Assembly (NCBI GenBank): GCA_039720395.1
Contig: CM077826.1
Span: 26,368,430 to 26,432,429, forward strand
DNA from: Liquidambar formosana
Lineage: Eukaryota; Streptophyta; Magnoliopsida; Saxifragales; Altingiaceae
DNA: 64,000 nucleotides
Direction: 5' to 3'
The number at the start of each line of letters is the position of its first letter. Within the stretch, counting starts at the first letter, position 1. The notes beneath the pieces were generated by a model. It was given only the letters and a program-made list of their open reading frames with translations, did no database searches and had not been told where the DNA came from. Positions 44,851 to 58,254 of the stretch are shown here, one piece after another. The translations under genes and the position numbers were made by a program.

Positions 44851-46079
44851 TGGATCTGTGCTGCAACCATAAGTCCATAAGATGGACAGAGGGTCGGATC
44901 TCTGTTATCTGAAGAAGTTGGCCGCCGAGACATCCAACAAACCCATTTGAAACACTCATTGAAGTGACAGTATGTTAGAAGAAGATCAATCGTGGTTCAA
45001 AGTTCAAACCCGAAGGAATTGTTGCGGCAAAGAGCGAGGTGGCACCGCTTGTGATGGAAGTTGCAATTTCGGATCGTGGTTCCATACATCTACTGTAGTT
45101 CACGAGGTGACCCAAGATGAAAGTACCTACACAATCAATTGACGCTTCATAAATCGAAATGTAACCAGGCGTAATATTGGGCTGGTACTAGACGCAAAGT
45201 CCAAAATAGCTTAATGCAGGAAAGCGTGATGTTTTCCTGCAATAGCATCGAGGTTCCAGAGCAGAAGTGCTCTTTACTAAGTGCTTAACCCACACACACG
45301 AGCACCAAAGTAGGCAAAAGAGCAGCTGATGATGCAAAACAAAACCCTAAGCAGCCGCACCGGGAGTAACAAATCTATAATATCATCCAGGAGGGCTTGG
45401 TCATCTAGTGCAAATAAGTTTGACATTTCTCCTAGCAGAAAATAAATATATAAAGTTGGAAATCTTTGCCATTCTCTAATTAAAAAACACTTCTCTTTTT
45501 AAGATCTAATAAACAGTAACCTACACAATGCGCAAAATAATTCTAATTAACCTGAAACACTACTTGCCTCCACCGTAAAGTGAAAGAGCTCTTCTTTAGC
45601 TCCATTCATTTTGTCATGTGTCATAAATATTTTAGAAAAATACGAATTAAAAATAAAAACAAACAGAAACGCGGATATAAACACATGGACACATTTATAT
45701 TAACATAAATGTGTAATATGCAAATTAACCATGGGAATACATGCATACAATCAACTCTCCTTATTTATTTGGACAAGTGGCGAAATATGTGGGAGGAGGG
45801 GAGGAGCTCCTCCACCTTTGGGTGGAGGCAAGTATTTTCCATTAACCTGACCTTTTACAGGGTTCAAACGAAATACATAGCATGTAAGTATGATAAATAC
45901 CACACAAATCCCTAGCCACAAAGCATGGTATACAAACAACCCCTTAACTTGCAAATTGAAAAATTGACTGTGATTTGTGATTTTCTTGCCTTAATTACTT
46001 TCTTTTCCTTTCAGGACTAGGGTCAAATCACTAGAATTAAGGGGTATTTTTTTCCACGGGTTGTTGATGCTCTTACCTA
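44851..46079. other. Intergenic DNA, no gene recognised
   Basis: The first few hundred bases may still be LINE (-) sequence too diverged to read. The rest is unremarkable and AT-rich towards 45430-46080. Confidence 0.35.
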
Positions 46080-46302
46080 CATTATTATTAGGGTTAATAA
46101 CGTTTTAATACCTTCAACTTTGGGGGTAGTTTCAATTTGATCCATAAACTTATAATTGTCTCAATTTAGTGACAACTTTTAACTTATTGTTTCAATGTAG
46201 GCCAAAGGCTGACGCCGTTAGGGTTTTTGGACGGAAATCGCATGTGCCGCGCACATGATGCTTACGTGGAGCCTATGTGGCATCCACTTGGCATCCACCT
46301 GT

Positions 46303-46380
46303 GTTATAGTCGACTATAAGTTGTTATAGTCGACTATAACCACTTATAGTCGATTATAACCACTTATAGTCGACTATAAC
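46303..46380. repeat. Four copies of a self-complementary TATAGTCGACTATA motif
   Basis: ttatagtcgactataa-like units at 46303-46320, 46323-46340, 46344-46360 (one change, cgAttA) and 46363-46380 follow the left TIR of the MULE. Each unit is its own inverse complement. Confidence 0.9.
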
Positions 46381-46516
46381 ATTTAAAAAAAAACCCAATT
46401 TTTTTCTTTTCCTTCACTTTCTCAACAACCAAACAGGGGGAGGAGGGGGCCATGGATGCTCAGCATGCCTTAGCCATCAAAATCAAAACCCACAATCAAA
46501 TAAAGAATTTAAAAAC

Positions 46517-46840
46517 TCAGTTAAACGCATCACACCTATGCCAAATCTGTCCACTCCGCCCAACCTTTACCCCATAAACGCTAAGCTTCTCCATTGCTCG
46601 ACCAAATGCCTCAAAGAACACATTCTGATTTGCCGCGTACGTTTCCACATACAGCTTCGTCCTCAGGTCAATAATCATGGCGTGATTCGAATCTAAAAGC
46701 CCCAACCCCTTTGTCAAATTCTGGAAATATATGTTGTCGAACTTGTTCGGTGTCATTATATCGTTGAAAACTGATAGTGTCGGGTTGTTCTTGTAATCGA
46801 CACAAGCGTTTCGCAATGCCTCGACGAACCTCGGGTTCAA
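46517..46840 (-). pseudogene. Captured class III peroxidase 3' exon fragment
   Basis: The minus strand encodes about 106 residues with no break, from NPRFVEALRNACVDYKNNPT through VFNDIMTPNKFDNIYFQNLT and KGLGLLDSNHAMIIDLRTKL to VGRSGQIWHRCDAFN and TGA (46519-46517). The TPNKFDN-YF pattern, the C-terminal RCDAFN and the GR-G-I near the end match the C-terminal third of secreted plant peroxidases (PRX41/65-like, from memory), heme enzymes that oxidise phenolics with H2O2 in the cell wall. The N-terminal half with the distal and proximal heme histidines is absent. No ATG opens the fragment; upstream is a purine-rich AAAGA run. Deviations such as IWHRC where a basic pair is usual suggest decay. 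Confidence 0.85.
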
Positions 46841-47161
46841 TTTGGATCTCTTTTCTTTTTCTTTTTTTCATTTTCTTCTTGATTTTGGTTAGTGACAGCC
46901 ATCCATTTTTTTTCTTCCATTTTTTCCTTAGATCTGATGCACGTATCTTGGGTGTATATATGCGCTGGAGAAGATGACCGACGAGAAGGCAGAAGGGTTG
47001 CTCCGACGGGAGGGCTAAGGGGAAGGAGAAGAGCAGAGGCGGAGAGGAGAGAGAGTTGAGATCTGGTTTGAAACCCAGATCTGGGTTTTAGGAGCAAAAC
47101 CCAGATCAATCAGATCTAAGGAAATGCCGGCTAAGGAAAAATATACACCCAAGATGGCGGC

Positions 47162-47275
47162 GGCCATAGCCACCCATTGGTAATGCCGATGATGGCGGAA
47201 GTTTGACGGCCATAGCCACCCACTGGTAATGTCGATGACGGCGGCGGCCATAGCCACTGGTAATGCCGGCTGCCT
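47162..47275. repeat. GC-richer minisatellite inside the MULE
   Basis: ggccatagccac-c(a)-ttggtaatg-cgatga units start at 47162, 47208 and 47246, 38-46 bp apart, then pass into a T run. Not coding. Confidence 0.8.
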
Positions 47276-47709
47276 TTTTTTTTTTTTTTTTTGGATGGTT
47301 TCTTTGTTTGCTGCCATCAACGATCAGAGTGAGATGAGAGGAAGGGGAAGGAGAGGGAGAAAGACTCAGCAAAGAAGAAGGAAAAGGGAAGGAAAAAAAA
47401 AAAGAATGGAAGATCAGGGAAGAAGGGTACTCCATCACGGGCAATGGCGGCACAAAGAGCTCCTGCAATTGGCAAGACAGGAGAGAGAAGAGAGAGCCCA
47501 GGTGGATGCCACGTAGGCTCCACGTAAGCATCACGTGTGTGGCACATGCCATTTCCGTCCAAAAACCCTAACGGCGTTAGCCTTTGGCCCACATTGAAAC
47601 AATAAGTTAAAAGTTGTCACTAAATTGAGACAATTCTAAGTTTATGGACCAAATTGAAACTACCCTAAAAGTTGAAGGTATTAATCCGTTATTAACCCTT
47701 ATTATTATT

Positions 47710-48997
47710 ACTTTTTTTTTTTTTTTTTTTTTCATTCTTAGATTATAGAGTCAAACCACTGAAAGGATTTTTTTTTATTTGCCTTTTTCTTTTGTTGATT
47801 ATCGAGTCAAAACCAGATTAATAGCTTTAAGAGTCTAAGTTGGTTCGGCTAAACCCAAGGATCAAACCGGTCCGAGTAATTTGATCTGATCCAAACAGTA
47901 TCTGGTCCAATTCCGATTTAAAATTTATAAGAACTAATCAATTCAATTAAATATATGGTTTAAGAGGTTTTTGAACCAAACCCAATTCCCGAGAATCAAA
48001 ATATTTATATATACTCTATAACCAACTAATGAATGAGATATAACTCCTAATGCGGGTATTGATATAAGTTACATTAGCACTACTCACCTAAACATCATCC
48101 TATGTTAATATTAATATATTATACTCCATATATAAGTATTATTCAATGAATAATAATAATTATTCATTCAATAATAAACTAGTTCAATGAAGTTCTACTT
48201 TTTACCCAAAAAAAAAAAAACCAAAAAGAGCAAAAATGTAACACCAATTCGAGACCAAACCAAAGCACGTTTTTTCTTGGTTCGGTCTGATTCTATGGCA
48301 TTTTTAATTCAATCCCGGTTCGTTTATTACAAACCAAATTAGTTCGATCGGTCAAGTTCTGTTTTCCCTTAGAACAGGACTGACCCGTATCGAGTTGCAC
48401 CCCCAGTTTAAACCATGATCAACCTTCTATAGCTTGAAAGACATGTCCATGACACACTCAATACATGAGAGGAAATGCTTGAGAAACATGCAACACGACA
48501 CTCATTTTTATATAATATAGATGTGATGAATTCATTACGGAACTGCTCAGTTCTTCCAATGCCACAGGCCAATCCCCTTTCGAACTCCCCTTTCAAGGGA
48601 AGAAGGATGCATACTAGTACTACTAGAGATATCATAAAACGCTTCACCACCAGTCACAGAGGCCCACCACGTTTTCTAGGTCCCCTTTGAAGGGAAAAAT
48701 GTGCATACTGCTACAGATAATCATATTTTACAACTAGAGAGTACAGATACCATAAATCACTTTGTCTTCCGTTCTTACAGTGCCACTGAGACCCATCACC
48801 TTTTTCTAGGTCCCCTTTAAAGGAAACAAAGGTGCACACTACAGATGCATCAAAAATTTAGTTTAGTGAGCTTCCAACCTACAGAAGCTGGAAGTCTGGG
48901 ACTACAGCTATATCAGTTACCCTATACATTGGCATTACCATAAATTGTGAAAGCTCCTACTCTCAGATGCTAGGAACACACAGGCAAAAAGAGTAGT
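47710..48997. other. Intergenic DNA with dispersed repeats
   Basis: No gene is seen. About 48035-48105 (ataactcctaatgcgggtat, tgatataagtta) matches the apex of the fold-back element at about 37825-37885. Between 48580 and 48840 the motif gtcccctttgaaggg and variants recur three times (about 48588, 48689, 48811), each followed by a gtgcata/gtgcaca phrase. Confidence 0.45.
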
Positions 48998-49013
48998 AGA
49001 GTAGCATAAGAAA

Positions 49014-49098
49014 AGCCCTAGTGGTGAGGAAGGGTGGAGATAAAGGGTAGAATTAGGATAGGTTAGGGGTTCAAACCCCTCCTATTGTACCAAAAAAA
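49014..49098 (+). mobile_element. Short SINE with target-site duplication
   Basis: A box-like gccctagtggtgagg, B box-like ggggttcaaacccc (49065-49078), the 3' end tattgtacc and an A8 tail. A 16-bp TSD flanks it: agagtagcataagaaa (48998-49013) and agagcagcataagaaa (49099-49114), one mismatch. At about 85 bp it is short for a plant SINE. Confidence 0.7.
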
Positions 49099-49114
49099 AG
49101 AGCAGCATAAGAAA

Positions 49115-49880
49115 CATCTTCAGTAGGTGTAGCACACTCCAAATCAAGGACAGCATCAGTAAAAACAAGTGACCATGCTCCCAATTTCCCAGATCCAGGC
49201 CAGCAGGCCAAACATGAAAGATTGCACACTTGCCTAAGCTTTCCAACAAAAACTAGGAAAACTGCCATTCATCAAGAGGGGTGGAAATAAACCATAACAC
49301 CTCACCATATGCAAGGCATTAAGACCATGAACAATCCAACAGGTAAACACAAACTTGATACAGCTCAAATGCAAGTAACTAGAGACAATAACAGGGTCAT
49401 GGATGATGTTGCTATCCTAGTCCTAGAATAGAAGGTGCATTCAAAAGTGAGGACAGAATGCAAAGTGATTGAGAAGAATATTCCCTGCAAAACTTAGCGA
49501 GTTCTACAAATTAATGTAGAGAACTTCCAAAATTGTGAAATCAACTTATCAAGGCATAAATTTGATGTAGATCACAAGGAAACAATTCAAAAAAGGACAA
49601 AGAAATGATCCATAAAACACCATGAATATTTCGTAGAATATCAGCGCCACACAGTTGCCATGCATGCTATGAAAAATTCTAAAAGGAAATAACATTGTCT
49701 GATAGCAGAATTCAAAAAACAAACGGAAACAAAAATTGACAACACCAAGTCCCATTTCTAAATCTCAAACTGTCTAACTTTGAAAAACAAAAAACCTAAG
49801 ATTCTTTCTATTGCCCATAACAAAAAGAACCTCAAATCTTCCAAAAAAAAAAAAAAAAGACAAACAAATACCGCATAATT
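49115..49880 (-). other. 3' flank and probable 3' UTR of RPL7
   Basis: The 100-200 bp downstream of the RPL7 stop would be its 3' UTR (minus strand). No clear AATAAA-type signal could be tied to it. The rest holds no recognised gene. Confidence 0.4.
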
Positions 49881-51910
<2,030 letters not shown>

Positions 51911-53138
51911 CTCTATACAAACCACATGGCCAAAAAAAAAAAAGCAATCAAACTCAAGTTCTAATTTTCAATATAAACACTATTCAACCGCATAAAAATA
52001 CAATTTTAGACAATTATCATAAATTTCAAAAGAATTAAACAAAAACACTAAAAAATAATATGGCTCCGTTTGTTTGTGACAAAATGTAGGGAAAGAGAGA
52101 AATACTTTGAATATAACACTTATCATTATTTGGGAGAGGAGAAAACTAAAACGTCCACAGAGCAAAGCCTAGAGCAACTTGGAAACCAAAATGACAGAAG
52201 ACATAAGATTCAAAATTTTATTTCTGTTCTTTTCCTTGATTTTTTCTCAGAAGCCAAACAGAATATAGATAGAAAACATGTGCTACACAACAGAGTACAG
52301 ATAGAAAACAAGTGCTTCACCATTATTCTTTTTTTTTTTCAAATTAAACAAAAATAGCCTGAATTTCATTTCATTCATCTTAAAACGTAAATGGCTTGAA
52401 ATAAACTCAATACTAAGTGGAAAAGAGAGGAAAAAAAATTATTTTATATTCCGAGATTTTTCATTGTTTTGGACCCGAGAAAACAAAAACCCAGAGCCTA
52501 ATACAACATAAACAACATAGCAGCCAGAGGGTAATGTAAACTTCAATTTTATAACAGCTTCATATTTACATGAAAAGGCAATTGCGTTCTGAGAAGAAAA
52601 AAATGATGCTTTGTTTAGTTGCTGAGAAAATGTAGGAAAACAAATTAGATGAGACCACAATCTCAGATTTTTCATTATTCGGGAACTCAATGAACAATAG
52701 ATCTCCTCCTACAACCATTTGACTTAGTTAAGGTGATTACTTCATTTTCTCTAACAATCAAAACCCACATAAACATCAGATTCAAAAACGCTCTCTTCCT
52801 TTCCTTCCCTTCTCCTTCATTTTCTCAGCAACCAAACGGATGGTAAATCAAAACTCATATTCATCGCACCTTCAAATCCACATCAGAAAGCAAATAAATG
52901 TACAGTACAACAAAGAGACATAAAATACATTAAAAACACGCATAGACCCCATATTCATCGATCCTATATACATATATACAAGTTTCGACGAGATCTAGGG
53001 TTTTGGAATATCAGATTACAGGAAACTTTTCTTATGCCTCCGTTTGTTTTCCGAAAAAAAGGAAGGATTGAAAGATCTGGTGAAATGAAAATGGATTGAA
53101 TCGAAATACCAGATTCACGAAACGAAAATATCACTTAC
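51911..53138 (-). other. 5'-UTR intron of RPL7
   Basis: A 1.2-kb AT-rich leader intron. It contains the recurrent phrase attttctcagcaaccaaac and its inverse (about 52606-52630 and 52818-52838), which also appears near 46415 in the MULE interior. No C/D-box or H/ACA snoRNA could be recognised by eye. Confidence 0.5.
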
Positions 53139-53240
53139 TGAGATATCTTAGAGAGAATGGGACTCTGGTAGCAGTCGTAGGGTTTCTGCTTGCTCGGCAG
53201 TGAGGAGGGAGAAAGCTTATAATGAAATTAGGGTTTTGTA
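53139..53240 (-). promoter_or_regulatory. RPL7 core promoter and 5' UTR exon
   Basis: On the minus strand a telo-box AAACCCTAA (plus-strand ttagggttt, 53228-53236) precedes a TATAA (53221-53217). About 30 bp further a pyrimidine-rich leader starts. The leader exon holds a second AAACCCTA and ends ATATCTCA before GTAAGT (donor 53138-53137). The telo-box near the start site is the hallmark of plant ribosomal protein genes. The UTR intron runs to 51913-51911. Further upstream, aacaatccaacggtgag occurs twice (about 53265 and 53292). Confidence 0.8.
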
Positions 53241-54305
53241 GAGTGGCTTTGTTTCTCTCGGCTTAACAATCCAACGGTGAGTCTTTATCAAAAACAATCC
53301 AACGGTGAGGATTTGTGTAGTCATACAGGAGTGGATTTTAACCGTGGATGGAAATAATGCATCGAGGGTTGCCGGTTTAAAATAGGTTTTACAATTGGGA
53401 AAATGTTTAGGGTGACGGCTTTTTATGAAAACGTTTAGGAAAGACTAATCATAAAGAAACACGTGCCCACCAACAGATTTTGGATTCTATTATAATCAAA
53501 TTCTTTAGCCCATGCAAGAGTACGGATGGAAATTAAACAATTTTAGCTTATTTTACATAGTGTTGATTATATAAATCCACTACATTGAATGTTAAAATTC
53601 AAGGCTAATGGGTATTGGGCCTAACGGCACATCCCATCTCAATAAAGACAAGTGATTTGTGGAGGTCTTGATTTTGACTATGTGTGAATATATGCGTTTC
53701 TCCTACCATTTGGCCCAAAAAAAAAAAATTTATTAAAGACAATCATGGTCATTGATACAAAGAAGATTATAAACTCAAAATAGAAGCATTTCTTGAATTT
53801 ATGAAATTTAATCCTACAACATCAACAACAGTGATGATTCCAACTTTTTCAAATTGTCTACTTTAATATTATATAAAATACATTATAATTGTTTAATTTT
53901 CATTCAAATGCCCAAACGGGCCTTTATTGCATGGTGTTTTTTTTTTTTTTCCTTTTTTTTTGTTTGGGGGGGGGGGGGGGGGGGTTGTCTTTGCAATGAG
54001 AGGACTGGTTTGAGCTCAAGCTAATCTGATAACTCGGATTTGGAAATTTTCGATCGCAGGTTAACATTTTGTAATATTTGAAATCCCATAAATTGCTAAT
54101 CCTAACATTTTCCTCTCATAACACGGACACGTGTCCTCATATTTATCACATGTTCTGTTTTTTTTGCTATGTATTTCAGTAGAACTTATCACATGTTCCA
54201 AGGACATACAAAGCACGAACCTTTTAAAGTTGCCTTACCCATGTTATATGGGATGTAACTCGTTAAATTTAAAGGTTAGCAAATTGAAATGATTTGGTTA
54301 ACCCG

Positions 54306-54420
54306 TAGATAGCATGGTAGTGCAATAGTACTTGTCTCGTTTGTTAAAAGAGTAATTTTAGGTTCGAGTTTATTAGAAGAGCATTGATAATCATTTGCTC
54401 ATATTAAAGAGGATTAGGAT
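54306..54420 (+). mobile_element. tRNA-derived SINE-like sequence
   Basis: A box-like tagcatggtagtgcaat and B box-like aggttcgagttt about 50 bp apart, the spacing of a tRNA-type Pol III promoter. The 3' end and TSD were not fixed. Confidence 0.45.
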
Positions 54421-54869
54421 AAGGATATGTTCTATCAATTGTTTTAAAAAAAAAAATATCAAATTATAGTTATTTCAAATCTGGTTCGTGTCACTCAAAT
54501 TAACTATTCAAGAAACATCAAACTCAAACCAATTATTTTTTTCACTGTTTGGTGAGCAAGTTTGTTAAAAATAAAATGATCTCTCAAACCACTCATAATC
54601 TAATTTATTTATATTTCCAAAATATCCATTAAAAAAATTACATAAGTTGGCTCCTTCAATTAAGATTGACCCAAAATCAATTTAGTCTTCTTTTTCCCCT
54701 CATTTGAGATATGTTGAAGTAAATATGTTATTTTTATGTTTTAAATAAATTCTAATTTATTACAAATAAATAAGTCAGACATCTTGTCTGATTGTTCTAA
54801 CTGTAATTATTCGAGTTAATTTAAACCTAATAAATTACCACTTGTTATTGGATTGGATTTTTTTTTTTA

Positions 54870-55020
54870 ATTTTTTTTTTTACAATCGATAAAAACTACT
54901 CTTACCCCAAATCACTCCCCATTATCAACATATGGGTATCAATGTTTCTCCATTAGCTTGAACCCAAAGTCACTCACTTAACCAGTGATGAGAATGCCAT
55001 TAGGTTATCATATCATTGGC
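54870..55020 (-). mobile_element. tRNA-derived SINE-like sequence
   Basis: The minus strand reads AACCTAATGGCATTCTCATC (A box-like), then GGGTTCAAGCTAATGG (B box-like), and ends in a run corresponding to the plus-strand T tracts at 54859-54882. TSD not identified. Confidence 0.45.
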
Positions 55021-55939
55021 TTATTGGATTAGATTTATGACTGCCAAGAAGACATCAAATCTCGTATAATAGTTCAAACATAGAACAAAATTTAATGCTT
55101 TAGGATTTCAAATCTCAAATAGTTTTTTAAATCAATCTGGTGAATTCCCAAGATTCATAAAATCATGTATTGAAATGTTATGAAAAAAACAATAGAGTGA
55201 AATCAGGGTTTTGTGAGGGTTTTTTTTCTTTGGTCGGAATCATCAAAAAGGTTTCCCTATAGCCCTTAGGTCTAGTGACATGTTTCATCCCAATAAGAGC
55301 ATGGGATTTATAAAGATTATGGTTTCAACTCTACGCTAGTACAATGATGGGTGGGTGGGTGTGTTCTCCTATTGTTCGGTCCACACAAAGCAAAATATAT
55401 ATATATATCATCCAAAAGGTTCTGAGCATCCCAGGCTAATACACCAACGGGTCGGCCCAAAAAGAATGCCCAAAATAGCAAATAGCAAATTCAATAAAAG
55501 TTCCTATTTTCAGGTGGGTGCAATTAGCCAAAACAATCCCATACTACAAAGATTATAATTTTTTCTACAAGACCTCGGTTGGACTCCAATTTTTTCAATT
55601 GGTGTTGATAGATGGAATCAGGTTTAACCAAGAAAAGAGGCAAAGTTTCAATTCTATTATTCTACTTGAAACCAAGGTTGTCAATCCTGGAGAACTTATT
55701 AACTTTAGAATCCTACCTATAGTTGGAAGGTTGTTCCATGCTGAAACTTATTGATGCTCTAAGCCTTGGTCGGAGTTCTTATTCTATATGGAATTTATTC
55801 TTGAGAAACACTAAGGTTGCTTATACAGTGGGGTGGTGGATTCATGATCGATGTATCAAATTGTGCATGATGGCTTTTCATATATATGTTGTATAAAGCT
55901 CTCATAAGCTTTCCTTGTTTATGCTTGCCACTAGATTGT

Positions 55940-56360
55940 CACTACAAAAAAAAAAAAAAGCCTTGAACTCCCACGGCCCATTACCATGGCTAAAGGCCCA
56001 ATTTCCGTGAGCAAAAGTCGTTGCACACGGTAAAGCAAACCATGGGCAATCCGTGGGCATTGCTACCGTGGGCAAAGGCTATAACCATGGAAATTTGTAA
56101 CCATGGCAAAATCCCCACAGTAATTTTTTGTCGGTAATTACCTACGAAAAACATTCTATGGTAAATTGCCCACGGAAATTACCGTCGATAATTGCCCACG
56201 GAAATTTGTAACCGTGGCAAAATCCCCATGGTAATTTACCGTCAGTAATTGCCCACGGAAAACTTTTGGTGGTAAATTGCCCACGGATATTTGCCCCTAC
56301 ATTTCTTTGTTTTACAACCGTGGCCATTCAAATCCCCACGGTAATAAACCGTCCATACCT
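55940..56360. mobile_element. One end of a CACTA (En/Spm) transposon with subterminal repeats
   Basis: Begins CACTACAAAAAAAA at 55940, the diagnostic CACTA terminus. The next 400 bp is packed with direct and inverted copies of short units such as ttgcccacggaaatt, accgtggcaaaatccccatgg and gtaatttaccgt, as in the transposase-binding subterminal regions of this superfamily. A matching TAGTG end was not found nearby; one cccacggttacc unit recurs at about 58827. No transposase is seen. Confidence 0.65.
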
Positions 56361-58254
56361 TCTTTTTTTTTTTTAGGGCGTTTGGCCTCCAGTCCAATTA
56401 GAGAGAAATGTACGGCTATAGGTATAGATTTTAAAACTATTCCAACCATAAGTACATTTTTTTTTATAACTTGACTAAAAAGCCCCTTTTACTAAACTAC
56501 AGCTCCGCCCACTTCAGCAATATATTCATTCCCGTCAAACACGGGATGAACATTACCCCCGAAAATCCAGTTGAGGTATCTCGCAAAATATTGAGTGGAT
56601 CTTCGGTGAGAATCCTACTGTAGTTTTCAAAAAGAAGCACAAGAGATCCCACATTCTCATCAAGACAACGGGTTCGTCGGAGGGAAGAATAGCCGTAGGC
56701 GCTTGCAGAACTCTAGCCATTATTGTGTAACTGTTTTCTTCACCATAAAACTAGTTCAACCCACAAAACCAATCAGTGTCGATGGCTAAAAAGCGTGAGT
56801 TTTCCTATTTCTTCTTCGTTTGAGTGTGTGGTTTAACCATTTTTTTCGATTTCGTTTCAAAGTTATTCAATCTAGTCATTCCGTGTAACTAAAATTTAGG
56901 GCTTTTTCTTTTGTTCACGAATGTAATCGATTTGTTGTACCGTGAAAGTTTGTTCAATATCTAGATTCCGTGTAACTAAAATCTAGTGTACTGCTGAAAA
57001 ATTTTCTTCTAATCTCAGAATGATAAATGGAGAGCATTTTGGTTGTAATTTTGTTTTGGAAATTGAGGATTTTGATTGTAACAGAACTATGATTATTCGA
57101 GGGTAAAAACTGCAAAAAGATGACACCAAACAAACAGTGTGGGCATACTAGAACAGTTACACATCTAAAAAAATAGCAATTACACAGCACAAATGGGAAA
57201 ATGAATGTAAAACGGGACAATGGCTAATAACTTTGCAATAAAATCTCTAAAAGGGTACCACATATGAGTACTTAATTTTTAACACAAAACCTTTAGCTTG
57301 TTATTAGCCATGTAACTGGTTACACAATGGAATATATCCTTAACATAGGACGAGCACCCCTTATAAATATGACTACACATGCATGAGGGCAACCCCAAAA
57401 CCCCGGTTACTAATGACTAATCCTGAAACTAATATGGTTACATGTTAAATTTAACAATCACAGGTTACTGAGGTGTTTGTATGAAATTTTTTCCTAATAA
57501 GTTTGATTCATTCGTTGCATAATGTGTTTAGGTTGCATCAAAATTTGAGGTTTTGTGCACGTGTTTATTAATTGAACCCATAAATGATTAGTTATTTGAT
57601 ATTATATTACTTGAGTTTTGTTTTATTTAGTTACATGCTTATTTAGTTTCTGCTGTCATATATTTATGGTTTGTCATGCTAGACATGCTAGACTATGAAC
57701 CAATGATTGGATATGTTCTAACAAATTAGAGGGCTTTTATTATGAATCGAATGGTTTAAGGAAATATTATTGGATTTTTGGTAATCCATTTAATTTGGTC
57801 GCGTTTGGGTTGGTTTTTGCCCACTTTGGTGAAGTCCTAGCCTGATGCTTGCCAAGAACAAGCTTGCCACATGTTTGGTGCTATAATGTCATGGCTAGAC
57901 AACTGTTCAAATCACTATATGACTTCTGGGAAAATTTTAAAATGTAATTGTCGGACCCAATAACATCTGAACTATTTTTATTTGCTTGTTTTTGGTGAGA
58001 CACACAGCATCCCCTTTTCTCACTGAAGTCCATATTTTACTCTCAATGTTTTATCTTCTTATTTCTTTATGCTATTGTGCTTTCTTCCCATGATTCTTGT
58101 GTTATATGTATATAAATATGTTTGGCTTATTGTAGTTACAAATGACTAATCCTAAAACTAATTTAGTTACATGTTTAATTTAATAATCCCAGGTTACTAC
58201 TGACTAATCAAAATTACTAAATCAGTTTCAGGATTTAGACGCATGGCTTGTTTA

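Larger units (their letters stand above)
46090..47700. mobile_element. Mutator-like element carrying a peroxidase gene fragment (Pack-MULE)
   Basis: Terminal inverted repeats of about 210 bp (46090 to about 46300 and about 47490-47700) are roughly nine-tenths identical by eye. Both arms share GGGTTAATAACG, taataccttcaact, gtctcaatttagtgacaac, cgttagggtttttggacgg and gatgcttacgtggagcc. A perfect 9-bp TSD, attattatt, flanks the element (46081-46089 and 47701-47709), the Mutator hallmark. There is no transposase. The 1.2-kb interior holds the 3' end of a class III peroxidase gene (-), a palindromic minisatellite and a GC-richer repeat block, so it is a non-autonomous gene-capturing element. Confidence 0.88.
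53241..55939. other. Intergenic DNA with SINE-like insertions and a G19 run
   Basis: No gene is seen. G19 lies at 53966-53984 after a T-rich stretch. tRNA-like SINE signatures occur at about 54306-54420 (+) and 54870-55020 (-). Weaker ones are near 53610-53720 (gggcctaacggcacatccc) and 55260-55340 (cttaggtctagtgacatg). Confidence 0.45.

Noticed and set aside
47106..47592. Overlapping 90-150 codon frames near 47.1-47.6 kb
   Set aside because: They span the MULE inverted repeat, a minisatellite and a T run; they are mutual shadows with no domain.
49065..49078. tRNA gene (ggggttcaaacccc T-arm)
   Set aside because: Only the T-arm-like box fits; the acceptor and anticodon arms do not form, and an A tail and TSD show a SINE.
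56779..56800. First exon of a gene (ATGGCTAAAAAGC plus GTGAGT)
   Set aside because: It is too short to judge and no second exon was found; it is noted only as a possibility inside CACTA-related DNA.
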